From: Microvirga sp. VF16
Lineage (GTDB): Bacteria > Pseudomonadota > Alphaproteobacteria > Rhizobiales > Beijerinckiaceae
Direction of reading: 5' to 3'
DNA length: 64,000 bases
Assembly: GCF_016864375.1 (NCBI RefSeq)
Contig: NZ_CP069355.1
Span: 248,001-312,000 of the forward strand
Position numbers and translations under genes: made by a program. Shown in pieces: positions 1 through 8,887 of the stretch. The notes beneath the pieces are model-generated. The model saw only the letters and a program-made list of their open reading frames with translations, was not told the origin of the DNA and did no database searches. The first letter of the stretch is position 1. Every line of letters starts with the position of its first letter.

Positions 1-183
1 CGCTGCGGTTGCGAGCATCAAGAGCGTGAAAACGCAAAAGCGCAGCCACGCCACCTCAAGGGCCGGGAGGCCTGCGGTCAGGAGTTTAGAGGCTGCGTCT
101 GAACAGGAGAAGAAAGCTAGCGCAGCCAGCATGAGGGCGATGCCTCGCAGCGGGCGGTCACGAGCGATGGAAAGATCAGTCAT
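1..183 (-). CDS. DMT/EamA-family transporter, N-terminal part (runs off the window)
   Basis: The minus strand opens with an ATG at 183-181 and stays open to the window edge, giving 61 codons. It reads MTDLSIARDRPLRGIALML, then a hydrophobic first helix containing FFSCSDAASKLL, then a second segment starting LPALEVAWLRF. That arrangement (first TM helix with a short D-A-x-x-K motif, then E-V-x-W-x-R-F) is typical of EamA drug/metabolite exporters. Such proteins are inner-membrane exporters with about 10 helices and 280-300 residues, so about four fifths of this one lies outside the window. The substrate cannot be told from this stretch. Confidence 0.72.
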   Translation of the reverse strand, partial: MTDLSIARDRPLRGIALMLAALAFFSCSDAASKLLTAGLPALEVAWLRFCVFTLLMLATAA

Positions 184-449
184 CGAAATTGTCGCCCGTC
201 CCGCGCATCTTGCGTTTTCCCCGGTGGTGAGATCGGTGTTCTCGCAAAGGGAGTTATATACGCAGTCTAACTTCGCAGATCCAGGCATATAGGATGAAGG
301 CAAAAGCAGCAATGGATCGGGGACGATCGCGAGCCGAGCTGCGGCATGATTCTCGGGCGAGTTGGAGCCGAGGTACTTACCGTGGGTCTATCCCAGAGTT
401 GGCTTGGCCAAGACAGCGGCTTCAACATGGACGTCCACCTTGAGAACTA

Positions 450-1500
450 AAGCGCTTTTGATCTGGGCTTGAATCCATTCGGGTAGTCTGTGCGTTGATT
501 GGGATATGGCCCGGGAGGCAAGTTATGCCCCAGCCCTATTCTCCCGATTTGCGCGAACGTGTTCTGATCGCCTGCGAGCGTGGCGACCTTCCTCAGGTCG
601 AGATTGCCCACCGCTTCCAGGTCTGTCCCGCCACCGTGTCAAACTGGCGCCGCCAAGAGCGCGAGGAAGGCCGACGCTGCCCCAAGCCGCACAGCGGCGG
701 TGTGCCCTCGCGCCTGGATGCAGCGGCTCTGGCGGTGCTGCGTCAGCTCGTCATCGAGGACAATGACGCGCTGCTGCGTGAGTACCGTGAGCGCCTGGCC
801 GAGCGAACGGGCGTGACAGTGTGTCTGGCGGTGATCTGTGAGGCGCTCAAGCAGCTCAAGCTGCGTCCGAAAAAAAGACGCTTCGGGCGGCCGAGCAGGA
901 GCGGCCCGAGATTGCCGCTGAGCGCGAGGCGTATCGCCAGCAGATGAGCGCGCTTCCTGTGGAACGCTTGGTGTTCCTCGATGAAAGCGGCGTGACGACC
1001 AAGATGGCCCGCACCCATGCGCGAGCGCCGTGTGGGCAACGCGCCTATGGATCCATTCCCCTTGGCTCCTGGCAACGGCTGACGGTGTTAGGCGCGCTTG
1101 CCTGTGAGGGCCTGGTGGCCACGATGAGCATCGAGGCATCCACCTCTACCCCGGTGCTGCTGGGCTATCTCGAGCAGGTGCTGGTGCCCAAACTCCGGCA
1201 GGTGAAGCCGGATGCGATCCTGGTGATGGACAACCTGCGCCCGCATCGCGCGACGGAAGTCGGTGAGATTCTCGCTCAGGCCGGGATCGGGGTGTTGTAC
1301 CTGCCTCGCTACTCCCCTGAGTTCAACCCGATCGAGCAGGCCTGGGCCAAGATGAAAGAGCGGCTTAAGGCGAAAGCCGCACGCACTCTCGAAGCCCTGG
1401 AGGCGGAACTCAAACCAGCCCTCGACACCATCACCGCAAAAGATGCCAAAGGTTGGATCAGGCATGCCGGCTATGCCCTACACTGAGACCAAAAGCGCTT
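450..1500 (+). mobile_element. IS630-family insertion sequence, complete, with TA target duplication
   Basis: Inverted ends match 17 of 18 positions: CTAAAGCGCTTTTGATCT at 447-464 and the complement of 1486-1503, differing at one base. Each end abuts a TA dinucleotide (448-449 and 1501-1502), the target duplicated by IS630/Tc1-mariner elements. The element is about 1.05 kb and carries one transposase gene split over two frames. Both ends and the single gene are present, so it looks structurally complete. Confidence 0.85.
525..1486 (+). CDS. IS630-family transposase read over a -1 frameshift
   Basis: Frame one (525-947) gives an N-terminal helix-turn-helix part starting MPQPYSPDLRERVL, with a second HTH around AERTGVTVCLAVICEALKQL. 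Frame two (ending at 1486) gives the DDE catalytic part: LVFLDESG (first Asp), ILVMDNLRPH (second Asp) and YSPEFNPIEQAWAKMK (Glu). The frames join at a run of seven A at 870-876. Slipping back one base there gives RPKKKTLRAAEQERPE, which continues the family sequence without a gap. The ATG at 525 is preferred to an upstream TTG at 495 because family members start with this motif. The split may be programmed frameshifting, common in IS elements, or decay. Confidence 0.85.
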
Positions 1501-1872
1501 TAGCGCAGTTCTGTAGAGCAAGAACATCGACGGTCATACGGGATGGCTTCGGAAGCGCGTGCTTTGTAGCGCATTGAGGCCTCTTGCGGCATAGGAGCGT
1601 CGAGTTGTTCGAGGCGGTGGACTACCTTTACTCTGCATTCTTGGAGGACGGTTTTAGAACATATCCGGCCAACCTCTCAAGCTGAACCGGACTGCCATTA
1701 TGGACCGTCGAATGACGCCGGACCAGGTTAGGACGAGCGCGTGATCATGGGACTCCTGCAGATTCCCTTTTGAGGGCTACAGTCGCCGAGCGAACGGCCC
1801 GCGCCGAGGCGTTGTCAGTGCACCACAAATCTAGGTCGATCACTAACCCCAGCGTGTAGATTAGGGCTCAAC
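1501..1872. other. Gap between the IS630 copy and the ABC transporter genes
   Basis: I see no credible reading frame, RNA gene or repeat in these 370 bases. The minus-strand transporter genes end at 1873, so any terminator for them should lie here, but I saw no strong hairpin followed by a T run. Confidence 0.5.
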
Positions 1873-2874
1873 TCAAGTGGGCGGCATGAGTTTCGCGGTC
1901 GGTGCGAAATGGCACGCCGCCTGATGGTTAGGCAGCTTTTCGATCAAGGCAGGCTCCTCATCGGCGCATCTCTGTTGCGCCAGCGGACAGCGTGTGCGGA
2001 ACCGACAACCACTAGGTGGATCAAGAGGTGTCGGCAGGTCTCCTGCGAGGATCACACGATTTCTTGCTGCACCTGGAATTGGCCGAGGTACCGCAGAAAG
2101 CAGCGCCTGCGTATAGGGGTGTAGTGGGCTATCGTAGAGATCTTTCTTGTGCGCGTGCTCAACGATTTTTCCCAGATACATAACCGCCACCCTGTCGGAG
2201 ATCTGACGGACCACGCCGAGGTCGTGAGCGACAAAGAGATAGCTTACACCAAGATCCCGCTGGATGTCACGCAACAGGTTAATGATCTGCGCCTGAACCG
2301 AAACGTCCAATGCGGAAACTGGCTCATCGCAGATGACCAGCTGCGGAGAAAGCGCGAGAGCGCGTGCAATCACGATGCGTTGCTTTTGGCCACCAGAAAA
2401 TTCGTGTGGGAACCGGTTCTTCACCTGCGGCCGAAGTCCAACCAGGCCGAGGAGCTCATCGATCCGCGCATTGATGCGATCTCGGCTCCAGCCTGATATT
2501 TCCATCGGCTCTGCTAGAACTGAGGCTATGCTCATGCGAGGGTCCAGCGAGCTCGCTGGATCTTGGAAGACCATCTGTACCTTTTTGCGTCGCTTTCGCA
2601 GCGCAGAAGGTCGCAAAGTAGCTATGTTCTCACCGTCCAGAATGATCGCACCCTCAGTAGGCGAGTTGAGTCTGATGATCGCGCGAGCAACGGTCGATTT
2701 TCCGCAGCCGGATTCACCGACGAGGCCGAGCGTCTCGCCAGGCCCGATTGCTAACGAAACGCCATCAACAGCCTTGACCGTGCCCGACTTTTGCCAAGGA
2801 CTCTTTGCCTTGATCGGAAAATGAACCTTCAGGTCGCTGACCTTAAGCAGCATCTTGCCGGCATCGTCCGTCAT
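1873..2874 (-). CDS. Oligopeptide/dipeptide-type ABC transporter ATP-binding protein (DppF/OppF-like)
   Basis: This is the second of two cytoplasmic ATPases that power a family 5 peptide/nickel-type importer. Visible motifs, in order, are Walker A GLVGESGCGKSTVAR, Q-loop MVFQDPASSLDPRMS, signature FSGGQKQRIVIARAL, Walker B LVICDEPVSALDVS and the H-loop VAHDLGVV. The C-terminus carries the oligopeptide-type extension ending in a Cys-rich stretch (GCRFRTRCPLAQQRC), which in this family can hold an Fe-S cluster or metal. The length, 333 residues, is normal. The start overlaps the stop of the upstream ATPase gene by 4 bases, so the two are translationally coupled. It is the last gene of the transporter set. 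Confidence 0.93.
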   Translation of the reverse strand: MTDDAGKMLLKVSDLKVHFPIKAKSPWQKSGTVKAVDGVSLAIGPGETLGLVGESGCGKSTVARAIIRLNSPTEGAIILDGENIATLRPSALRKRRKKVQMVFQDPASSLDPRMSIASVLAEPMEISGWSRDRINARIDELLGLVGLRPQVKNRFPHEFSGGQKQRIVIARALALSPQLVICDEPVSALDVSVQAQIINLLRDIQRDLGVSYLFVAHDLGVVRQISDRVAVMYLGKIVEHAHKKDLYDSPLHPYTQALLSAVPRPIPGAARNRVILAGDLPTPLDPPSGCRFRTRCPLAQQRCADEEPALIEKLPNHQAACHFAPTAKLMPPT

Positions 2875-3881
2875 GTGTGTGCCTCCGCAGCCTGCGCTGT
2901 CTGATAATTGACCTCTCTGATGCAGGCTGTCTGATGACCTCCCTCCACGCTAATCAATGGAGGATCGAATGTTCTGCATGGCGCACGGACATCCGGACAC
3001 CGATCCGCAAAACGGCAGCCGGTCGGCATCGCATACGGCAAGGGCACCGTACCGGGAATGGTCGAAAGCCGCTCCACGTCAGTGTTGAGAGGGGGGACAC
3101 TACGCAGAAGACCTTCGGTATAGGGATGACGCGGCCGTCGAAAGAGGTCGGCTGCAGATGAACGTTCGATGACACGCCCAGCGTACATGATGATCACATC
3201 ATCAGCAATGTCAGCAACGACGCCGAGATCATGCGTAACGAGTATGATCGCCATACCGAACTCGCGCCCAAGCCGGCGAAGCAGCTCGATAATCTGAGCT
3301 TGGATCGTGACGTCGAGCGCAGTCGTTGGTTCATCTGCGATCAGGAGTTTTGGCTTGCATGCTAAAGCCATTGCGATCATGACACGCTGCCGCATACCAC
3401 CCGACATCTGATGAGGGAAAGCGTCCATGCGCTGCGCAGGAGACGGGATGCCAACATGATCTAGCATCTCGATTGCTGCAGCGCGTGCAGCCTTCTTGCC
3501 AATCTGCTGGTGCGCCTGCATCGCTTCGATGATCTGGTCGCCGACGGTGAACACGGGATTGAGTGACGTCATCGGTTCCTGAAAGATCATCGCAATCTCG
3601 CCGCCACGTATTTGACGCATGCGGCGTGCATCTGCCTTGAGAATATCCTCGCCGTTAAAAAGGATTTCTCCTGCACTCGGCGCAATTGATGGATGGGTTA
3701 TCCGCAACAGGGACAGCGCCGTCACGCTTTTGCCGCAGCCCGATTCTCCGACCACGCCCAAGACCTTTCCGTGGCCAACGTCAAAACTGACATCGCTGAC
3801 CAGCGTGATCTCCTTAGGTCGCAACGTTAGTGTCAGACCGCGGACAGAAAGCAAGGGCACCTTCACTATCGATCCATTCAC
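2871..3881 (-). CDS. Oligopeptide/dipeptide-type ABC transporter ATP-binding protein (DppD/OppD-like)
   Basis: This is the first ATPase of the heterodimeric engine of a peptide-type importer. It shows Walker A GVVGESGCGKSVTALS, Q-loop MIFQEPMTSLNPVFTVG, signature MSGGMRQRVMIAMAL, Walker B LLIADEPTTALDVT and H-loop VTHDLGVVADIAD. The C-terminal part has the Cys-containing GCRFADRCPDVRAPCR segment of the DppD/OppD type. Its 336 residues are normal for the family. It overlaps the M81 peptidase gene before it and the second ATPase gene after it by 4 bases each, which indicates one transcript. Confidence 0.93.
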   Translation of the reverse strand: MNGSIVKVPLLSVRGLTLTLRPKEITLVSDVSFDVGHGKVLGVVGESGCGKSVTALSLLRITHPSIAPSAGEILFNGEDILKADARRMRQIRGGEIAMIFQEPMTSLNPVFTVGDQIIEAMQAHQQIGKKAARAAAIEMLDHVGIPSPAQRMDAFPHQMSGGMRQRVMIAMALACKPKLLIADEPTTALDVTIQAQIIELLRRLGREFGMAIILVTHDLGVVADIADDVIIMYAGRVIERSSAADLFRRPRHPYTEGLLRSVPPLNTDVERLSTIPGTVPLPYAMPTGCRFADRCPDVRAPCRTFDPPLISVEGGHQTACIREVNYQTAQAAEAHT

Positions 3882-5377
3882 GTTCTATCCTCCGTGAAGG
3901 GATAGACCCGATCAAGCGGAACGTTCTTATAAGGCAAAGTCTGTAGATTTGCTGGTCCCCAGTCCGGAGTGTCAATAATGAAGATCGCAGCGCTTACGGG
4001 CTCGAAGAATGCGCGGAAATGCGTCTTCGAGCGTAGGACAACGAAATCAAACTCGTCCAGCGTGCGTCCAAACTGAGTGAGACAGTCATCGTCAAGAGCA
4101 GTAAGAGGCAGAGACGTCAAGGATACCATTGCTGATCCGGTGTCGATCACAGCAGTATCACCTAGTTCTACTATGCTCCCGGTGCCGACCGGCCCTGTCG
4201 CGCGATAGGTTACAGATTTGGCATGAGTCACCTTACCTTGAAGCGTGACTGGCCCACCCGCCCGCTCGTTGCTCTTACCGCCAACCTTCAGGTTGACTAT
4301 CGCGCCGACACCGGCAGACACTGCCTCGGCAGCTGCGTGGGGATCCCACAAGTATGGAACGGCCGTCCGTGGCAGCTTCTGCCTCAGGACCTCACGGAGA
4401 ATATAAGTCGAGTCATTCATCCGATCGGCATGTTCCAGTAGAACAATGGGACGTCTGCCTTCTAATACTAACTGTTTCGCAGCATTGATCCCGCTCTCTA
4501 CCGAGTGGACCAGCTCCCGATGATTAAGGGCTTCCCGGTGCGCCCAGATTTGGGATGATAAATGATTAGCGACGTCGAGTGCCGCAGACCGATCGCCATC
4601 CGCCACCACGACTACAGAGAAGCCGCAATTCGGAACATCCGCGTAAGAAAAACCGGCGAATATTGAGACGTCGAGATATCGGTCACTCCGCTCGCCGACT
4701 GCGATTGACTCAAGAACGATCGACTTCAGGGGCTCCAGGTTGGTCGCACTGAAAATACTTGGAACCATAACACCAGGCTTCACGAGGATGCAGACAGGTG
4801 CAATCTCTCCTCGCAGGGTGCGAAACAGACACTCTGCTGCCCGCTCTCCGGTCGAGCCCATATCGGTATGAGGTGAGAAATGATAACCAAAGACGGCGTC
4901 GGCCGCCGCAATTGACTTCTCGTCGAGGTTTGCGTGATAGTCCAAAGCAACCATTATGGGGACGTCTGACCCGACAGCGGCCCGGACACGCTCCAGCGTC
5001 TCTCGATCGGCATCCAAGCGTGTCGGCGTCACCATCGCGCCGTGAAGATCCAGAACCACACCGTCAAGCGGGCCCGCTGATCTCAGGCCGTCAATAAGCC
5101 GGTTGACATAATGATTATACGCCTCATCGCTGGTTGGGCCGGCAGCCCCCCCCGAGGTGTAAAACAGTGGGATGATGTCAGCGTCTTCGCGCTCACAGAC
5201 ACGGATTATTCCCCCAAGAACTGTGTCGGTCTCTCTGAAACCTTCGAGTAGAGCCGGGCCCGACGTCTCCACAAGCCTGAAATCTTCGAGCGTTGTTTGC
5301 CCATCAATGAAGGTTACCGACTCCTGTTGGAATCCTGCGATGGCAACGCGACGCCTCGTATGACTGCTCGGAAGCAT
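3878..5377 (-). CDS. M81 (MlrC-type) metallopeptidase family protein
   Basis: A 499-residue protein of the family named after MlrC, which acts on linearised microcystin peptides. The N-terminal DUF1485-like half has likely metal-binding motifs VVLDLHGAMV, ALDYHANLDE and HFSPHTDMGSTGERA. The C-terminal half carries LLEHADRMNDS and VVLRSKTHFRAFF. There is no signal peptide, so it should act in the cytoplasm on imported substrate. The gene lies inside the transporter set: it touches the permease gene before it by one base and overlaps the ATPase gene after it by four. That position suggests it processes what the transporter imports. Other M81 members are poorly characterised and may act on non-peptide amides. 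Confidence 0.88.
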   Translation of the reverse strand: MLPSSHTRRRVAIAGFQQESVTFIDGQTTLEDFRLVETSGPALLEGFRETDTVLGGIIRVCEREDADIIPLFYTSGGAAGPTSDEAYNHYVNRLIDGLRSAGPLDGVVLDLHGAMVTPTRLDADRETLERVRAAVGSDVPIMVALDYHANLDEKSIAAADAVFGYHFSPHTDMGSTGERAAECLFRTLRGEIAPVCILVKPGVMVPSIFSATNLEPLKSIVLESIAVGERSDRYLDVSIFAGFSYADVPNCGFSVVVVADGDRSAALDVANHLSSQIWAHREALNHRELVHSVESGINAAKQLVLEGRRPIVLLEHADRMNDSTYILREVLRQKLPRTAVPYLWDPHAAAEAVSAGVGAIVNLKVGGKSNERAGGPVTLQGKVTHAKSVTYRATGPVGTGSIVELGDTAVIDTGSAMVSLTSLPLTALDDDCLTQFGRTLDEFDFVVLRSKTHFRAFFEPVSAAIFIIDTPDWGPANLQTLPYKNVPLDRVYPFTEDRT

Positions 5378-6309
5378 TATTTCTTTCCTTTTTCAGAAGC
5401 CGAGGACGCTAAGTCTCGAGGGTCGAGAAGGTCCCGAAGTGTATCGCCAACGATGTTAAAGGCTAAGACACTAACGGTCAGGCAAAGTCCGGGGATCAAT
5501 GCTAGCCATGGCGCTTCGAGGATTGCGTTTACGCCGTCACGAATGAGATTGCCCCAGCTCGGCGTGGGTGGCTGAATGCCCAGGCCGAGAAAGCTCAGCG
5601 ACGCTTCCGTGGTGATTGCTCCAGATATACTGAGCGTGGCCATTACGATTAGGGGACTGACGATGTTCGGCAGAATGTGCTTCATCACGATGCGAAAATC
5701 GCTAGCGCCAAAGGTTCGGCTCGCGGCAACATAATCGAGTTCCCGGACCAGAAGCGTCGAAGACCGAGCCAATCGCACGTAAATAGGAACGCTCGAGATG
5801 CCGATCGCACAGATCAAAACGGGAAGGCTAGTACCAATCAGCGTCACCACAAAAAGGGCCATCAGTATAGCGGGAAAAGACAGCATTGTGTCGACGATGG
5901 CAGTCACGGCCGTGTCAAGCCAACCTCCTTTGAACCCTGCCAACATCCCGAGTGGCACGCCGATCGCCATCGAGACGCCGACGGACAGCAAACCGACGAT
6001 CAAGGCAGGGCGTGCGCCATACACGGCACGGCTGAAGACGTCGCGACCGAACTCGTCAGTACCAAACCAGTGCTCCAGGCTGGGTGGCAGGAGCGCGTTG
6101 ACGACACTTTGTTCGGTCGGGTCATGACCGGCGATGAACGGCGCAAGCGCCGCCACGGCGATGATAAACAGAATAAAGCCAAGGCCGACGCATGCTCCCG
6201 GATCATAGAGCAGCATCCTAATCCCTGAGAGGCTGGGCCGTTCACCTGTGACTTCAGGCGTCTCGGCATTCACTGCCGTCGCTATCAAACTCGTGCGGGG
6301 ATCAGGCAT
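5377..6309 (-). CDS. Peptide-type ABC transporter permease (DppC-like)
   Basis: This inner-membrane permease belongs to the BPD_transp_1 family. A cytoplasmic N-terminus of about 35 residues leads to a first helix (GLGFILFIIAVAALAPFIAG), then the periplasmic segment HWFGTDEFGRDVFSR typical of DppC/OppC. Five further hydrophobic helices follow. The EAA loop that contacts the ATPase reads YVAASRTFGASDFRIVMKHI. The length, 310 residues, is normal. It overlaps the partner permease gene by 8 bases and abuts the M81 gene, consistent with one operon. Confidence 0.92.
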   Translation of the reverse strand: MPDPRTSLIATAVNAETPEVTGERPSLSGIRMLLYDPGACVGLGFILFIIAVAALAPFIAGHDPTEQSVVNALLPPSLEHWFGTDEFGRDVFSRAVYGARPALIVGLLSVGVSMAIGVPLGMLAGFKGGWLDTAVTAIVDTMLSFPAILMALFVVTLIGTSLPVLICAIGISSVPIYVRLARSSTLLVRELDYVAASRTFGASDFRIVMKHILPNIVSPLIVMATLSISGAITTEASLSFLGLGIQPPTPSWGNLIRDGVNAILEAPWLALIPGLCLTVSVLAFNIVGDTLRDLLDPRDLASSASEKGKK

Positions 6310-7243
6310 TTTTCACCCTCGGGTCCAGGAGTCCGTAGCTCAGGTCTACCAGAAGGTTGACCAGCGTGATCATAACAGCGAAGACGATCAATCCTGCTTG
6401 GATGAGATTGTAGTCGCGCTGTGCGATCGCACCGACCAGCAGCTTGCCTAATCCAGGCCGATTGAACACGGTTTCCGTCAAGATAGCACCCCCGAGAATG
6501 GTCCCCGTATAGAGAGCGGTGGCTGTCACGACTGGAATCAGGGCATTCCGCAGCGCGTGCCTAAAGTAAACTTCAGAGGGTTTCAGTCCCTTTGCGACCG
6601 CGGTCCGCACAAAGTCTTGGCTCAGCGTCTCAAGCATTGTCGAACGTGTCAGACGTGTGATGTAGGCCGCCTGCACGATACCAAGACTGAGTGACGGGAG
6701 GACAAGCTTTTGCAAATGCTCATTCAGCGAGGTTCCACGCGGGGTATGAATGATCGGAAACCAGCCCAGCCAGACCGAAAAGATCAATAACAGCACGATA
6801 GCCAGGTAAAACGCTGGAAAAGAGAATCCGAGCAGCGCCAGTATCCGACCGCTGAAATCGATCCAGCTGTTGCGGTGAACGGCGGTTAGCACGCCGGTCG
6901 GAATTCCTATGACGACGCCGACGAGCAGCGAGCCCAGAGCCAGCGACACAGTGTACGGGAAGAGATCGCCAATTTGTCTTCCGATCGGGGCACCGGTCAC
7001 GAGAGACCTACCCAAGTCGCCGCGTCCAAGCGCGGTGACAAACTCTTGATATTGAACGAGCAGCGGCCTGTCGAGGCCGGCCTGCTGACGAAAGGCCGCT
7101 ATCGACTCCGCCGAAGCCTGATCGCCTAAAACAACCTCAGCTGGATCAGCAGGAACAAGGCGCATCGCGAAGAACACGATCGTCGCGACCGCCCACACGA
7201 CGAGGAGTGCGGTAAGCACCCTTCGAGTAATGAACATTGCCAT
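6302..7243 (-). CDS. Peptide-type ABC transporter permease (DppB-like)
   Basis: A six-helix inner-membrane permease starting MFITRRVLTALLVVWAVAT, the usual DppB/OppB N-terminus. Next come DPAEVVLGDQAS and a GDLGRSLVTGAPIGRQI segment typical of the family. The EAA loop reads FVRTAVAKGLKPSEVYFRHA. Its 313 residues are the usual length. The binding-protein gene ends 19 bases before it, so the order SBP, DppB-type, DppC-type is classical. The ATG at 7243 lies two codons before a second possible ATG; either start gives the same helix. Confidence 0.92.
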   Translation of the reverse strand: MAMFITRRVLTALLVVWAVATIVFFAMRLVPADPAEVVLGDQASAESIAAFRQQAGLDRPLLVQYQEFVTALGRGDLGRSLVTGAPIGRQIGDLFPYTVSLALGSLLVGVVIGIPTGVLTAVHRNSWIDFSGRILALLGFSFPAFYLAIVLLLIFSVWLGWFPIIHTPRGTSLNEHLQKLVLPSLSLGIVQAAYITRLTRSTMLETLSQDFVRTAVAKGLKPSEVYFRHALRNALIPVVTATALYTGTILGGAILTETVFNRPGLGKLLVGAIAQRDYNLIQAGLIVFAVMITLVNLLVDLSYGLLDPRVKNA

Positions 7244-7262
7244 AGTCTTAGCCCGTTCGATT

Positions 7263-8834
7263 TCACTTCGCGAGGAGGCGCGTCTTTTCGGTGATCAAAT
7301 AGAAATTGCTGCGCTGCACGTGACCAAGCTCGATCAAGGTTGAACGTGCCATGGCAGCGTTCTGAGTATAGAGCGGGATTGAAACGGCAGCGTCTGCGAT
7401 CTTTTTCTGCGCCTGTTCCCACAATCTGATCTGTTCGGCAGCGTCTGCGGAGGACTCCGCCTTCGTTAGCTCGTCATCTGCCCCAGGAATGACATCTCCG
7501 AAGTGACTGAAGTTAGTAACTGCGGTGGGTTTGCCTATAGCGGAACTGCCTTTGTAGAACTGATTGAGGTAGATTCGGCCCGTAAGCGGATAACGAAATG
7601 CGCCATAGATCACCACTGGGTTAGCGTCTTCGCGGATCAGCCGATGGTAGGTCGGATGATCGACAACCTTGAGGTCGATACTAATGCCCACTTTCTTCCA
7701 CTGCTCCTGAAGCACTTGCATGATGGGCAGATAGATTTCGTTGTTACTCATGTTGACGGACATTGAGAAGCCGTTGGCAAGTCCGGCCTCTTTCAAGAGC
7801 ATTTTCGCCTTGGCAATATCGTATCGGTACTGTGTAACATCATCGGTGTGCCCAACATAGCCTTTCGGGAGAGCCGATCGCTCTGGCTTGGCGATGTCGG
7901 CACCGATGTACTTGATCAGGCCTGCTGCGTCGGTCGCATGTGCAAGTGCTTGGCGCACCTGGATATTGTCGAATGGCGCCTTTTTAACATTTATGAATAA
8001 GTAGTAGGTGTTCGCCGGCGCCGTCAGGTTCACCTCCGCGAAGCGACGAACACGGTCTACAACATTTTGTCGCGCTTGCAGTGAAATTGCGTGTACCTCT
8101 CCTGTCTTCAGCGCTAGTTCGCGAGTGCTTGCCTCCGACATGAAGAGGTAGGAAATCTGCTCGATAATCGGTTTTCCGTTCCAGTAGCTTTCGTTCCCTA
8201 TAAGGCTGACACGTTCTCGAACTTTGTACTCTGAGAACTTGAATGGCCCCGTGCCGACTGGCGATAGCTTGATTTTTCCCGCCTCACCCGCCTTCTTGCT
8301 GACGATATTGCCTGCATGGTAGTTGACCATCAGTTGGGGAAAGTTGGGGTCAGGTTCTTTCAGGGCGATCTTCACCACTCCAGGCAAGGCTTCCACGTTA
8401 TCGATATTTGCTACTGCCGTGCGGAACGGCGATCCAAATTTAGGGTCAAGCACGCGCTCCAGCGAGTACTTGACGTCGTCCGATGTAAAATCACTGCCAT
8501 CGTGCCACTTGACGTTCTTCCGGAGCGTGAAAGTCCAAATCTTTTTGTCTGGGCTCGCCTCCCACCTTTCAGCCAAACCCGGCTGGAGGTCTGTCACATC
8601 CATTGTGCCGTCCTTGAAAGCGACGAGCCCTTCGTAGATCTGCTGGAAAATTTCCGCCTCGCCCGCGACCGAAATATGCGGATCAAACGTGGCAATATCG
8701 TTTATGTCGAGGCCAATGCGCAACGTCTGCTCCGCAGCGAGCTCCTGTGTCCTTCCAAGGGTTGGGATAGTTGTGGCAAGGCCTGCTGCCAACACTCCAC
8801 AGCCGAACGTTCTACGGTTCATCCACTTATTCAT
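7263..8834 (-). CDS. Family 5 extracellular solute-binding protein (peptide-type)
   Basis: This is the periplasmic binding protein of the importer, 523 residues. A secretion signal is present: MNKWMNRRTFGCGVLAAGLA, with twin Arg before the hydrophobic core, so export may use Tat. The mature part shows DIATFDPHISVAGEAEIFQQ, WEASPDKKIWTFTLRKNVKWHDG and GTGPFKF, all SBP_bac_5 landmarks. An AAAGAGGGT ribosome site lies 6 bases before the ATG. Family members bind peptides, nickel chelates, opines or glycosides. The M81 enzyme and aminotransferase around it favour a peptide- or amide-like ligand here, which is an inference. Confidence 0.93.
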   Translation of the reverse strand: MNKWMNRRTFGCGVLAAGLATTIPTLGRTQELAAEQTLRIGLDINDIATFDPHISVAGEAEIFQQIYEGLVAFKDGTMDVTDLQPGLAERWEASPDKKIWTFTLRKNVKWHDGSDFTSDDVKYSLERVLDPKFGSPFRTAVANIDNVEALPGVVKIALKEPDPNFPQLMVNYHAGNIVSKKAGEAGKIKLSPVGTGPFKFSEYKVRERVSLIGNESYWNGKPIIEQISYLFMSEASTRELALKTGEVHAISLQARQNVVDRVRRFAEVNLTAPANTYYLFINVKKAPFDNIQVRQALAHATDAAGLIKYIGADIAKPERSALPKGYVGHTDDVTQYRYDIAKAKMLLKEAGLANGFSMSVNMSNNEIYLPIMQVLQEQWKKVGISIDLKVVDHPTYHRLIREDANPVVIYGAFRYPLTGRIYLNQFYKGSSAIGKPTAVTNFSHFGDVIPGADDELTKAESSADAAEQIRLWEQAQKKIADAAVSIPLYTQNAAMARSTLIELGHVQRSNFYLITEKTRLLAK

Positions 8835-8887
8835 TATAGTACCCTCTTTCGTTATTCGGGCTATTGCCCATTGTTTGACCTTGGATG

